64,000 bases of DNA from an uncultured Flavobacteriaceae bacterium (GTDB lineage Bacteria > Bacteroidota > Bacteroidia > Flavobacteriales > Flavobacteriaceae), in assembly GCA_947493535.1 (NCBI GenBank), contig CANLRK010000002.1, positions 310,001-374,000 on the forward strand. The letters are read 5' to 3'. The notes below the pieces were generated by a model. It saw only the letters and a list, made by a program, of their open reading frames with translations. It was not told the origin of the DNA and did no database searches. Each line of letters begins with the position of its first letter. Position 1 is the stretch's first letter. The position numbers and the translations under genes are program-made. Below, piece by piece: positions 42,850 through 51,764 of the stretch.

Positions 42850-43722
42850 ATGAATATTGTTTATCTCGTATTTGGGCAAGATTTATCTAATCATAAACAA
42901 GCTGTTTTTTCTATATTAACAGCCTTGATTTATAAAAATGATTCTGATAAAATTATTGTTGTTACAGATGTTCCAACCTATTATAAATGTATTGATCAGG
43001 AGGATGTTATAATACAAGCCATTACTAGTGAACAAATTAAAGTTTGGAGAGGAAAGCATAACTATGTGTTTCGAGTAAAAATTAAGGCCTTGCAATTTGT
43101 GGCACAGCATTATTCAAATAACCCAATACTTTATTTAGATGCTGATACATTTTTCTATAAGAATTTACGCACTATAAATGAAAGTTTGTTAGCTGGAAAT
43201 AATGTGATGCATATAAATGAGGGAGGTTTAAGTTCTGCCAAGAGCAAAACAAAACAAAATATTTATAAAAAGATAAAAGGCAACACCTATTATAGTTTTA
43301 GTATAAATTCAAAAACCTGTATGTGGAATGCAGGGGTTGTAGGTATTGCAAATGAAAATAAATTGGCAACACTCAATAACGTTTTAGCTGTAAGTGACGC
43401 TTTGTGTGATGAAAACATACCGATGCGCTTGGTAGAACAATTATCTTTTTCAATAGTGTTGAGTAACGAAAATAAATTAGTAGCCACAAACAATTATATT
43501 GGCCATTATTGGGGGAATAAATCAGAATGGAATTGCTTTATTACCGATTTTTTTATAAAAAATTATTTTTCAGAGAAACCTATTACTGAGGTGTTACTAG
43601 AGTTAAAAAAAATAGATTTGACTCAGATTCCTGTTTGGGTAAAAACATCAAGTACAGGCTATCGATTAAAAAAAATAATCGACAATTTATTTAAACGAAG
43701 TAAAAAAGAATATGCTAAATAG
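42850..43722 (+). CDS. GT-A fold glycosyltransferase-like protein
   Basis: This 290-residue cytoplasmic protein has the layout of a nucleotide-diphospho-sugar transferase. An N-terminal Rossmann-like NIVYLVFGQDLSNHKQA leads to the metal-binding DxD in ILYLDADTFFYKNL and a CMWNAGVVGI strand typical of the acceptor side. A C-terminal basic helix may hold it to the membrane. The target glycan is unknown. Its ATG follows the helicase stop with no gap, an odd pairing for a glycosyltransferase. Confidence 0.8.
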   Translation: MNIVYLVFGQDLSNHKQAVFSILTALIYKNDSDKIIVVTDVPTYYKCIDQEDVIIQAITSEQIKVWRGKHNYVFRVKIKALQFVAQHYSNNPILYLDADTFFYKNLRTINESLLAGNNVMHINEGGLSSAKSKTKQNIYKKIKGNTYYSFSINSKTCMWNAGVVGIANENKLATLNNVLAVSDALCDENIPMRLVEQLSFSIVLSNENKLVATNNYIGHYWGNKSEWNCFITDFFIKNYFSEKPITEVLLELKKIDLTQIPVWVKTSSTGYRLKKIIDNLFKRSKKEYAK

Positions 43723-43770
43723 TTAAGCATTTTTTTTTAGCATTCAGCTTTAATTGTTAAATTTAATGTA

Positions 43771-44391
43771 ATGAGCGAGTTTATAAAATTATATAATAAA
43801 AACCCTAATCCAAAAGAAATAGAAAGGGTAGTGCGCGTACTTCAAAAAGGCGGGCTGGTAATTTACCCTACTGATACAGTATATGGTTTGGGTTGTGATA
43901 TTACAAAAACTCGCGGATTAGAACGTATAGCTAAAATAAAAGGAGTAAAGCTTGAAAAGGCAAATTTTTCCTTTGTCTGTAATGATTTAAGTCATTTGAG
44001 TGATTATGTACAACAAATAGATAGTTATACATTTAAGGTGTTAAAAAGAGCTTTACCTGGTCCATACACATTCATTCTACCAGGAAACAATAATTTGCCT
44101 AAAGTTTTTAAAAAGAAAAAAACAGTAGGTATTCGTGTGCCAGACAACACTATTATACGGACCATTATTGAGGCGTTAGGAAATCCAATAGTATCAACAT
44201 CAATTTATGATGAAGATGAAATTGTTGAGTATACTACAGATCCAGAGTTGATTTTTGAAAAATGGCAGAATATTGTTGATATAGTTATTGATGGTGGCTA
44301 TGGTGATAATGTAGCTTCTACGGTTATTGATTTTTCATCTGGTGAGCCAGAAATTATTAGGGAAGGAAAAGGAAGTATCGATATTTTATAA
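43771..44391 (+). CDS. L-threonylcarbamoyladenylate synthase (Sua5/YwlC/YrdC family)
   Basis: This 206-residue enzyme of the YrdC fold makes threonylcarbamoyl-AMP for the universal t6A tRNA modification. Motifs are GGLVIYPTDTVYGLGCDI, KIKGVKLEKANFSFVC, the PGPYTFILPG strand and VGIRVPDN, with the C-terminal GEPEIIREGKGS. It lacks the extra Sua5 C-terminal domain. A relative described as YciO-like is possible; the t6A function is most likely. It ends at a bidirectional terminator (44391-44419). Confidence 0.9.
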   Translation: MSEFIKLYNKNPNPKEIERVVRVLQKGGLVIYPTDTVYGLGCDITKTRGLERIAKIKGVKLEKANFSFVCNDLSHLSDYVQQIDSYTFKVLKRALPGPYTFILPGNNNLPKVFKKKKTVGIRVPDNTIIRTIIEALGNPIVSTSIYDEDEIVEYTTDPELIFEKWQNIVDIVIDGGYGDNVASTVIDFSSGEPEIIREGKGSIDIL

Positions 44392-44419
44392 AAAAAACCA
44401 CTCTAATGAGTGGTTTTTT
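44391..44419. terminator. Bidirectional terminator between the Sua5-type gene and pepT
   Basis: The stem AAAAACCACTC with GAGTGGTTTTT (44391-44403 against 44408-44419) closes a TAAT loop. It begins at the stop codon of the plus-strand gene and serves the convergent pepT as well. Confidence 0.9.
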
Positions 44420-44437
44420 AATGCATATATAGATATC

Positions 44438-45664
44438 TTATTTTTGAGCTGTTATTTGAGCAATTTCTACAATTACATCTATAGCTTTTTTAATACTTTC
44501 TACAGGAACATATTCATAACGTCCGTGAAAATTATGTCCTCCAGCAAATATGTTAGGACACGGTAAGCCCATGTACGATAATTGTGAACCATCAGTACCC
44601 CCTCTAATTGGTTTAATTAACGGCGTAATTCCTAAGTTTTTCATAGCTTCTTCAGCAATGTCTACAATATGCATTACTGGAGTAACTTTTTCTTTCATGT
44701 TAAAGTACTGGTCTTTAATTTCTAATTCAACAGTTCCTGCACCATGTTTTGTATTCAGTTCTGCAGTAATTTTTTCTAGTAATGCTTTACGATCCTGGAA
44801 TTTCTGTTTATCATGATCTCTTATAATTAATTGTAGGTTGGTTTCTTCTACTTTTCCTTCAATGGCATATAAATGAAAAAAACCTTCATAACCAGATGTT
44901 CTTTCGGGTACTTCTTGTTTAGGTAAAGCTGCTATAAACTCATTTGCAATAAGCATAGAATTAATTAATTTTCCTTTGGCATAACCAGGGTGCACAATTT
45001 TACCGTTTACCTTAATTTTAGCTCCAGCAGCATTAAAGTTTTCATATTCTAACTCACCAACTTGACTACCATCCATAGTGTAAGCCCAATCTGCACCAAA
45101 TTTAGCGACATCAAATTTATGAGCACCTCTACCAATTTCTTCATCAGGAGTGAACCCTACACGAATTTTACCATGTTTTATTTCTGGGTTATTGATTAGG
45201 TACTCCATAGCACACATTATTTCAGTAACACCAGCTTTATCATCTGCTCCTAAAAGGGTAGTTCCATCTGTAGTTATAAGAGTTTGTCCTTTATACAGTA
45301 ATAAGTCTTCAAAATAGTTAGGGGATAGTACAATGTTTTCTTCTTTATTTAAAATAATATCGCCACCATCATAATTAGGTACTATTTGAGGTTTTACATT
45401 TGCTCCTGTAAAATCAGGAGTTGTATCAAAATGAGCAATAAAACCAATGGTAGGGACTTCGTGTTCAACATTACTTGGTAAAGTAGCCATTACATAGGCG
45501 TGCTCATCAATGGAAACATCTTGCATCCCCATTTCTTTTAATTCCGCTACTAATTTGTTGGCTAGATCCCATTGCTTTTCTGTACTCGGACAGGTATCGG
45601 AGTTAGGATCAGATTCTGTATCAATAGTTACATAACTAATAAATCTATCTATAATATGTTGCAT
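44438..45664 (-). CDS. pepT: Peptidase T (tripeptidase)
   Basis: This 408-residue M20B metallopeptidase cleaves the N-terminal residue from tripeptides. Metal and catalytic motifs are [56 protein letters not shown] and the C-terminal [14 protein letters not shown]. The length is typical and there is no signal peptide. It is a cytoplasmic enzyme in its own transcription unit, divergent from tesB. Confidence 0.97.
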   Translation of the reverse strand: MQHIIDRFISYVTIDTESDPNSDTCPSTEKQWDLANKLVAELKEMGMQDVSIDEHAYVMATLPSNVEHEVPTIGFIAHFDTTPDFTGANVKPQIVPNYDGGDIILNKEENIVLSPNYFEDLLLYKGQTLITTDGTTLLGADDKAGVTEIMCAMEYLINNPEIKHGKIRVGFTPDEEIGRGAHKFDVAKFGADWAYTMDGSQVGELEYENFNAAGAKIKVNGKIVHPGYAKGKLINSMLIANEFIAALPKQEVPERTSGYEGFFHLYAIEGKVEETNLQLIIRDHDKQKFQDRKALLEKITAELNTKHGAGTVELEIKDQYFNMKEKVTPVMHIVDIAEEAMKNLGITPLIKPIRGGTDGSQLSYMGLPCPNIFAGGHNFHGRYEYVPVESIKKAIDVIVEIAQITAQK

Positions 45665-45760
45665 GCTAAAATTTTTTCACGAAAATAATTGTTATTCTTT
45701 AAACCGCATAATTTACAGTGCTTAAAGTATAGGGGTGCTGCCAAAATAGCAAGCTATTTT

Positions 45761-45791
45761 TTTGTGATGCAAATTATAAATAGTATTTTTC
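45761..45791 (+). promoter_or_regulatory. Promoter for tesB
   Basis: A -33 TTTG (45761-45764) and a -7 TATTTTTC (45784-45791) are spaced by 19 bases. The start codon lies 27 bases downstream of the -7 element. The -7 differs from consensus at the last base. Confidence 0.55.
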
Positions 45792-45818
45792 AAGTATAAA
45801 TTATAAGTTACTTAACAT

Positions 45819-46688
45819 ATGCATACTGTATCAGAATTATTAAACATTCTTATTTTAGATCAAATTTCAGAGTATAGTTATAGCGGGAATAACGAAACTG
45901 TTGGCACTCCTAATGTTTTTGGTGGGCAAGTTTTAGCGCAATCTGTAAATGCTGCTTATAATTCGGTGCCTAGTGAACGAGTGTTACACTCGTTACATTC
46001 TTATTTTTTAGAGCCTGGAAATTTAGAAATACCTATAATTTATGATGTTTCGGTAATGCGTGATGGTGGTAGCTTTTCTACACGTAGGGTAACTGCTAGC
46101 CAAGAGGGAAAGGTTATTTTTATATTAGCAGCGTCGTTTCATAAAATTGAAGAAGGTTACGAGCATCAGGTAGCTATGAAGAAAGATATTAAACAACCAG
46201 ACGAATTATTAAGTTGGACAGATATGTTAAATCAGTTTGGTGATTTTTTACCTGAACATGTTAAGGAGTTTTTACGCATTCCTCGCCCTATAGCGTTTAA
46301 GCCAACTAAAATTGTAAATCCGTTAGAACGTAAAGATTTAGAACCATTCTCTGATGTTTGGTTTCGTTTTAAGAGCCCAGATAGGGATTTGTCTTTAGCA
46401 GAAAAACAGCAAATGCTTACCTATGTATCGGATTATAACATATTAACCACAGCTTTGAATAGACATGCTAGCAAAGCTCATTTTGGAAATACACAAATGG
46501 CAAGTTTAGACCACTCTATGTGGTTTTTTAGGGACTTTGATATAGATGATTGGTTGTTATTTTCTATCGATGTACCAAGTACCCATGGTGCTAGAGGATT
46601 TTCACGAGGGAATATTTTTACTCGTGAAGGAAAACTAGTAGCTTCAGTAACTCAAGAGGGGTTAATGCGGCCAATGAAGAAGAAGTGA
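45819..46688 (+). CDS. tesB: Acyl-CoA thioesterase II
   Basis: This 289-residue protein is made of two hotdog domains. The N-terminal one carries VFGGQVLAQSVNAAY and LHSYFLEPG. The C-terminal one carries ASLDHSMWFFRDFDIDDWLL with the catalytic Asp, then the terminal GLMRPMKKK. It hydrolyses medium- to long-chain acyl-CoA in the cytoplasm. It is followed after 15 bases by the DUF2200 gene, and preceded by a recognisable promoter at 45761-45791. Confidence 0.95.
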   Translation: MHTVSELLNILILDQISEYSYSGNNETVGTPNVFGGQVLAQSVNAAYNSVPSERVLHSLHSYFLEPGNLEIPIIYDVSVMRDGGSFSTRRVTASQEGKVIFILAASFHKIEEGYEHQVAMKKDIKQPDELLSWTDMLNQFGDFLPEHVKEFLRIPRPIAFKPTKIVNPLERKDLEPFSDVWFRFKSPDRDLSLAEKQQMLTYVSDYNILTTALNRHASKAHFGNTQMASLDHSMWFFRDFDIDDWLLFSIDVPSTHGARGFSRGNIFTREGKLVASVTQEGLMRPMKKK

Positions 46689-46703
46689 AGTAACTATTAT
46701 ACA

Positions 46704-47072
46704 ATGAAGACAACTCCAGAACATAACCAACGCATTGCTAAAATGACTTTTGCATCGGTATATCCGCATTATATAACAAAAGTTGAAAAGAAAGGTAGAA
46801 CTAAAGCAGAGCTGCATGAGGTTATTGAATGGTTGACCGGGTATACTACCGTTCAGTTAGAAGAGTTAATAACTAATAAAGTTACTTTTGAAACATTTTT
46901 TAAGCAAGCTAATATACACCCCAATGCACAACTTATTACTGGAGTAATTTGTGGTTATAGAATAGAAGATATAGACAACATGTTAACACAACAAGTACGC
47001 TATTTAGATAAGTTAGTAGATGAACTTGCTAGAGGTAGAAAAATGGAAAAAATTTTGCGTAAAGCGAAGTAA
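46704..47072 (+). CDS. DUF2200 family protein
   Basis: This 122-residue soluble protein has [37 protein letters not shown]2200's typical opening, named here only by its first and last parts. The rest continues to [20 protein letters not shown]. The family is widespread in bacteria and has no known function. It is co-directional with tesB and probably read from the same promoter. Confidence 0.9.
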   Translation: MKTTPEHNQRIAKMTFASVYPHYITKVEKKGRTKAELHEVIEWLTGYTTVQLEELITNKVTFETFFKQANIHPNAQLITGVICGYRIEDIDNMLTQQVRYLDKLVDELARGRKMEKILRKAK

Positions 47073-47139
47073 GTTATAAATGTAAATTAATGTGTAATTA
47101 CTAACAGTTTAAGTTCTTTTTTCTTTCAATAACTATATG

Positions 47140-47147
47140 TACTTTTG
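47140..47147 (+). promoter_or_regulatory. -7 element for pyrD
   Basis: TACTTTTG matches TAnnTTTG and lies 18 bases before the ATG at 47166. No clear -33 is present. Confidence 0.5.
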
Positions 47148-47165
47148 CACAAACAAAAACTGAGC

Positions 47166-48200
47166 ATGTACAAAAGCATTATTCGCCCAATTTTTTTCTC
47201 TTTTGATCCTGAAAAGATTCACCATTTCACCTTTAGTTTAATCAAGTTTGTAAGTAAAATTCCTGGAATGTCAAGCATGTTCAGAAGTTTATATCAGGTA
47301 AAGGACATTAGATTAGAACGGGAGGTTTTTGGAATAAAATTCCCTAATCCAGTTGGTTTGGCAGCGGGGTTTGATAAAGAAGCAAAATTATATAATGAAT
47401 TATCAAATTTTGGTTTTGGTTTTATTGAAATAGGCACAATTACTCCTAAAGCACAAACGGGAAATCCTAAAAAGCGATTGTTTCGTTTAAAAAAAGATCA
47501 AGCTATTATTAATCGAATGGGATTTAATAATCAAGGAGTAGAGGCTGCAATTAAAAACTTAAAGAAGAAACAAGCTAACTTAATAGTAGGAGGAAATATT
47601 GGTAAAAATACTAATACCAGCCCAGAAGATTATACTGCAGACTATGAAGTATGTTTTAAAGCTTTACACCCGTATGTAGATTATTTTGTGATAAATGTAA
47701 GCTGCCCAAATGTAGGTAGCCATGCTAAACTTCAGGACAAAGGTTATTTATTGGAATTGTTAGGAAGTTTAAAAGCGCTTAATCAAAAAGAACTAAAACA
47801 AAAGCCTATTGTGTTAAAAATAGCACCAGATTTGAACAATCAGCAATTAGATGAAATTGTTGAGGTTGTGGCAGCTACCAAAATAGACGGTGTTATTGCA
47901 GCAAATACATCTATAAACAGAGCTGGGTTGCAAACGAGTATTACTGAACTAGAAACTATTGGTAATGGAGGTCTTAGTGGTAAGCCAATTACCGAAAGAA
48001 GTACAGCGGTAATTAAATATTTATCAGAAAAATCAAATAAATCCTTCCCAATAATAGGTGTTGGTGGAATACATTCTGCTCAAGATGCTATAGATAAATT
48101 AAAAGCGGGAGCAACCTTAGTACAAGTGTATACAGGGTTTATTTATGAAGGACCCAAATTGGTTAAGGAAATAAATAAAGCAATTTTAAAATCAATTTAA
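47166..48200 (+). CDS. pyrD: Quinone-dependent dihydroorotate dehydrogenase
   Basis: This 344-residue class 2 enzyme oxidises dihydroorotate to orotate in pyrimidine synthesis and passes electrons to the quinone pool. The N-terminal amphipathic helices for membrane attachment are followed by [21 protein letters not shown]. The catalytic Ser lies in [12 protein letters not shown], and later motifs are AANTSINR and [11 protein letters not shown]. The ATG at 47166 is preferred over an upstream in-frame TTG that lies inside the -7 element. The menaquinone enzymes menB and menA are 10 kb away. Confidence 0.96.
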   Translation: MYKSIIRPIFFSFDPEKIHHFTFSLIKFVSKIPGMSSMFRSLYQVKDIRLEREVFGIKFPNPVGLAAGFDKEAKLYNELSNFGFGFIEIGTITPKAQTGNPKKRLFRLKKDQAIINRMGFNNQGVEAAIKNLKKKQANLIVGGNIGKNTNTSPEDYTADYEVCFKALHPYVDYFVINVSCPNVGSHAKLQDKGYLLELLGSLKALNQKELKQKPIVLKIAPDLNNQQLDEIVEVVAATKIDGVIAANTSINRAGLQTSITELETIGNGGLSGKPITERSTAVIKYLSEKSNKSFPIIGVGGIHSAQDAIDKLKAGATLVQVYTGFIYEGPKLVKEINKAILKSI

Positions 48201-48261
48201 GTGCTTTTGTAATAGTATAGATTGCATAAAAATTTTATTTTTACACAAACTTCTATCATAG

Positions 48262-49128
48262 ATGAATAAACAAATTAAAATAATAGAATGCCCTCGTGAT
48301 GCTATGCAAGGGATAAAAATGTTTATTCCAACCGAGAAGAAGATTACCTACCTGCAAGCGCTCTTAAATTGTGGCTTTGATACGTTAGACTTTGGTAGTT
48401 TTGTTTCGCCTAAAGCTATTCCGCAAATGGTTGATACAGCAGAAGTATTAGCTCAATTAGATTTATCTAAAACAAAAACAAAACTGTTAGCTATAGTAGC
48501 TAATGTGCGCGGAGCACAAGCAGCAGCATTGCATGAGCCTATACAATATTTAGGTTATCCTTTTTCTATTTCAGAAAATTTTCAAATGCGTAACACGCAT
48601 AAAACTATAGCACAATCTATTGAAAGCTTAAAAGAAATATTAGATATAGCAGCAAAAGCAAATAAAGAGGTGGTTGCCTATTTATCAATGGGATTTGGAA
48701 ACCCTTATGGCGATCCTTGGAATGTTGATATTGTAGGGGAGTGGACTGAAAAATTGGCTGCTATGGGGGTTAAAATATTATCATTATCAGATACTATTGG
48801 CTCATCAACTCCCGAAGATATAGCATATATATATTCCAATTTAATACCACAGTATTCAAATATTGAGTTCGGAGCTCATTTGCATACTACACCAAGTTCA
48901 TGGCATGAAAAAATTGATGCAGCATACAAATCAGGCTGTTTACGTTATGATGGTGCTATACAAGGTTTTGGTGGTTGTCCTATGGCTAAAGATGATTTGA
49001 CAGGTAATATGCCCACTGAAAAAATATTGTCTTATTTTACCACTCATAAAGCTACTACAGGTATTAACTCAATGGCCTTTGAAGCTGCTTACAATAAAGC
49101 TTCTGATATATTTTTACACTACCATTAA
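48262..49128 (+). CDS. Hydroxymethylglutaryl-CoA lyase
   Basis: This 288-residue TIM-barrel enzyme splits HMG-CoA to acetyl-CoA and acetoacetate, the last step of leucine breakdown. Motifs are IIECPRDAMQGIK (substrate Arg and metal Asp), FGSFVSPKAIPQM, SLSDTIGSS, GAHLHTTP (metal His pair), and the active-site loop GFGGCPMAKDDLTGN with the catalytic Cys. It is monocistronic. The gene symbol varies, so none is given. Confidence 0.93.
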   Translation: MNKQIKIIECPRDAMQGIKMFIPTEKKITYLQALLNCGFDTLDFGSFVSPKAIPQMVDTAEVLAQLDLSKTKTKLLAIVANVRGAQAAALHEPIQYLGYPFSISENFQMRNTHKTIAQSIESLKEILDIAAKANKEVVAYLSMGFGNPYGDPWNVDIVGEWTEKLAAMGVKILSLSDTIGSSTPEDIAYIYSNLIPQYSNIEFGAHLHTTPSSWHEKIDAAYKSGCLRYDGAIQGFGGCPMAKDDLTGNMPTEKILSYFTTHKATTGINSMAFEAAYNKASDIFLHYH

Positions 49129-49201
49129 TCTGACTGTTAATCAGTTATATATTTTATTTAAATTAATTATAAATAAGGTTTTTTTAATTAAAAAGACAAT
49201 G

Positions 49202-49209
49202 TATATTTG
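49202..49209 (+). promoter_or_regulatory. -7 element for the porin gene
   Basis: TATATTTG matches TAnnTTTG and lies 43 bases before the porin start. The -33 region is AT-rich without a clear TTG. Confidence 0.45.
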
Positions 49210-49252
49210 CGTCCGAATTTTATAATCAATAATTAATCTAAATAAGAATAAA

Positions 49253-50413
49253 ATGAAAAAAATAGCAATAATTTGTGTGTTTACCATGTCAATGTTAGGG
49301 TTTTCACAAACACCAACTGACAGTACAAATGTAGGTCAATTTCAACAAAATAGCGCGCAACGTATTTTAAGTAACACTATAGATAAAGGAATAACAATAG
49401 GAGGTTATGGTCAGATTGACTACAATCAATTAGATGGTGAGAATGGTAAAAATGGAAACCTTGATATACATAGAATGGTGTTATTGTTTGGATATAAATT
49501 TAATGACAAAGTTCAGTTTGTTACAGAAATTGAAATGGAACATGTTAAAGAAATTTATGTAGAGCAAGCTTTTTTAACATATAACTTAAGTGATAATGTT
49601 AACTTAAGAGGAGGGTTAATGTTAGTACCTATGGGTTTAGTAAATGAATATCACGAACCTACAGTTTTTAATGGAGTTGAAAGACCAGGAGTAGATAAAA
49701 GTATTGTACCTACTACATGGAGAGAAATAGGTGTTGGAATTAATGGTAAGTTTGATAACTTATCACTAAAGTACCAAGCATATGTATTTAATGGGTTTAA
49801 ATCTGTTAATGGCACAAAGTTTTTAGGAGGGTCAAACGGATTAAGAAACGGACGCCAAAAAGGAGCGGAATCAATTATAAACTCTCCAACACTATCTGCT
49901 AAATTAGATTATTACGGGATAAAAGGATTACGTTTAGGAGCCTCTACGTATTTGGGTGATACTCAACCAGAGGATGATGTGGAAGATGTAAGAGGTGCAA
50001 AAGTAATGGTTAAGATGTTTGGTGCAGATGCACGTTATAGCTACAAAAAGTTTAGAGCGCGCGGACAATTTATTCATACATTTTTATCTGGTACTGAGGA
50101 GTATAATGCATTATATGCTTCAGATTTAGGATCAGAAATGAATGGTTGGTATGGTGAGTTAGCTTATAATTTATTACCATTAAGTAATAGCAAACAATTA
50201 TACGCATTTGCTCGTTATGAAGAGTTTGATACACAAGCAAATACAGAAGGTTTTATAGCAAATGATGCTTACGATAGAAATGTATTAACTACAGGGTTAT
50301 CATTTCATATTGCTCCTGGAGCTGTAGTAAAAGCAGATTATCAGTTTATCAACTCTAAAGTAGCTGATGATGCTACTGGAGGTTTAAATTTTGGCTTAGG
50401 GGTATGGTTCTAA
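49253..50413 (+). CDS. Outer-membrane porin, phosphate-selective porin O/P-like
   Basis: This 386-residue protein has a signal peptide (1-19, ending FSQ) and about sixteen alternating amphipathic strands ending FGLGVWF, the barrel-closing aromatic. The segments GYGQIDYNQ, VQFVTEIEMEHVKEIYVEQAF and LRGGLMLVPMGLVNEYHEP are typical of the porin O/P group. It should pass small solutes across the outer membrane. Its own promoter (49202) and terminator (50423-50463) make it a separate unit, but it stands directly before the FMN-binding/Feo operon and could supply its substrate. Confidence 0.9.
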   Translation: MKKIAIICVFTMSMLGFSQTPTDSTNVGQFQQNSAQRILSNTIDKGITIGGYGQIDYNQLDGENGKNGNLDIHRMVLLFGYKFNDKVQFVTEIEMEHVKEIYVEQAFLTYNLSDNVNLRGGLMLVPMGLVNEYHEPTVFNGVERPGVDKSIVPTTWREIGVGINGKFDNLSLKYQAYVFNGFKSVNGTKFLGGSNGLRNGRQKGAESIINSPTLSAKLDYYGIKGLRLGASTYLGDTQPEDDVEDVRGAKVMVKMFGADARYSYKKFRARGQFIHTFLSGTEEYNALYASDLGSEMNGWYGELAYNLLPLSNSKQLYAFARYEEFDTQANTEGFIANDAYDRNVLTTGLSFHIAPGAVVKADYQFINSKVADDATGGLNFGLGVWF

Positions 50414-50422
50414 ACTTTTAAG

Positions 50423-50463
50423 TAATACGTCTATTAGTTTTTTTAAAATTAATAGACGTATTA
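50423..50463 (+). terminator. Terminator after the porin gene
   Basis: A 14-base stem (50423-50436 with 50450-50463) closes a 13-base loop, and a T-rich stretch follows. It isolates the porin from the downstream operon. Confidence 0.75.
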
Positions 50464-50514
50464 TTTTTAATAAATCTAAATAGTTGTTATTTTCGCGTAG
50501 CAATTATTTATGAA

Positions 50515-51051
50515 ATGTATATGAAGTACTTTAAAATAATTTTATTTACAACTTTACTACTTGTATTAGGCTCTTTTGGTTTGCCAAAAAACATTTATAA
50601 AAAAGTAAATAAGGAAATTACAGCAGTTTTTGAAATTACTGATTTTTCTACAAAAATGATTACCATATCTGATGCTGTAAATACAACATTACCTACAAAA
50701 ATTAGCGAAAATAATTTATTTAAAATTATTAAAAACGATAGTATTTATGGTTATTTCTATGTAGGAAAAGCGCCTAGTAAAACTGATGAGTTTGATTTTT
50801 TAGTACTGTTTGATGCTGAATTAAATGTGCGTAAAGCAAAAGTTTTGATTTATCGTGAAGATTATGGAAATGAAATTGGAAGTAAACGTTGGTTAAAACA
50901 ATTTATAGGTAAAACGTCTTCGGATAATTTAAAATATGGCGAAAATGTAGATGCTATTTCAGGAGCAACAATTTCGGCAAATTCAATGACTGTTGCGATG
51001 AATAACTTATTGCGCAGCATAAGCCAATTAAAACAGCAAAACGTATTATAA
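50515..51051 (+). CDS. Exported FMN-binding domain protein
   Basis: This 178-residue protein (or 176 from an ATG at 50521) has a signal peptide (about 1-22). It has an FMN_bind domain of the NqrC/RnfG type, with the attachment motif DAISGATISANSM (146-158). In that family ApbE links FMN to the motif Thr, here Thr152. The preceding IGKTSSDNLKYGENV also fits. It should carry electrons outside the cytoplasm. Its stop overlaps the next gene start by one base, and FeoA and FeoB follow, so ferric reduction for ferrous uptake is the natural inference. TATTTTCG at 50488-50495 may be its -7 element. Confidence 0.9.
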   Translation: MYMKYFKIILFTTLLLVLGSFGLPKNIYKKVNKEITAVFEITDFSTKMITISDAVNTTLPTKISENNLFKIIKNDSIYGYFYVGKAPSKTDEFDFLVLFDAELNVRKAKVLIYREDYGNEIGSKRWLKQFIGKTSSDNLKYGENVDAISGATISANSMTVAMNNLLRSISQLKQQNVL

Positions 51052-51539
51052 TGCAAGTACAAAGTATGCATACTTGGACTAAAGAATTGAAGATGCTTAC
51101 AGGTGTTTTTTTACTTGTTTTAAGTGTAGGTTTTTTTTCAGGATTGACTTTTGTTGGGGAAACTTCACGTTTTTCATCAAACGGTATAGAAGAAAACTAC
51201 TTAGGAAATGAAGCTAATGAAGATGCTGAAGTAATGAAATTTAAAAAATCAGAACGCCATATGTTATCTGTAGTACACTCACATATACTATCTATGAGTG
51301 TATTATTCTTTATAGTAGCATTATTGCTATATCAAGTAGATTTTAATATTGTTGCCAAAAAAGTATTAATGGTTGAACCACTATTATCTGTACTTACTAC
51401 TTTTGGAGGAATTTATTTTTTATGGAAAGGTGTTTTATGGATGAAGTATGTAGTTATGATTTCTGGTGTTTGTATGACAATTTCTTACACCGTATCAGTA
51501 CTATTGATTTTTTGGAGTTTGTTTAAAAAGAAAAATTAA
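51051..51539 (+). CDS. Four-helix membrane protein of the FMN-binding/Feo operon
   Basis: This 162-residue protein has helices at about 15-33, 78-94, 104-125 and 132-157, and a polar loop (34-70) after the first. Three His lie at the start of helix 2 (His70, His76, His78 in RHMLSVVHSHIL), which could hold haem or metal. I do not recognise a named family. The start at 51051 overlaps the FMN-binding gene stop (TAATG), and feoA follows after three bases. It may pass electrons from quinol or cytoplasm to the flavin protein; that is inference. Confidence 0.85.
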   Translation: MQVQSMHTWTKELKMLTGVFLLVLSVGFFSGLTFVGETSRFSSNGIEENYLGNEANEDAEVMKFKKSERHMLSVVHSHILSMSVLFFIVALLLYQVDFNIVAKKVLMVEPLLSVLTTFGGIYFLWKGVLWMKYVVMISGVCMTISYTVSVLLIFWSLFKKKN

Positions 51540-51542
51540 ACC

Positions 51543-51764
51543 ATGACCGTTTCAGATTTAGTTAAAGGAGATAAAGCTATTATAACAAATTTTAATGTAA
51601 ACGAAATACCATTAAAGTTGATAGAAATGGGTTGTATTGAAGGAAATTTTGTTGAATTGGTTCAAGAGACACCACTAAAAGATCCTTTATACTTAAATAT
51701 TAATGGAACCTTTTTAGCCATTAGAAAAGAAACTGCTTCACAAATTTTAGTAGAAAAATTATGA
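51543..51764 (+). CDS. feoA: Ferrous iron transport protein FeoA
   Basis: This 73-residue SH3-like protein has VKGDKAIITNFNVNEIPLKL, then LIEMGCIEGNFVELVQETP and a terminal LAIRKETASQILVEKL, all standard for FeoA. It is a cytoplasmic partner that supports FeoB. It overlaps feoB by four bases (ATGA) and lies three bases after the four-helix protein gene. Confidence 0.95.
   Translation: MTVSDLVKGDKAIITNFNVNEIPLKLIEMGCIEGNFVELVQETPLKDPLYLNINGTFLAIRKETASQILVEKL

Noticed and set aside
43712-43738. Weak hairpin with a T run after the glycosyltransferase gene
   Set aside because: The stem is only about 5 pairs with a mismatch. The stronger terminator is after the next gene at 44391-44419.
45743-45760. 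Terminator-like hairpin (AAAATAGC / GCTATTTT) before tesB
   Set aside because: It lies upstream of the tesB promoter in a divergent gap and has only a 2-base loop, so neither attenuation nor termination is supported.
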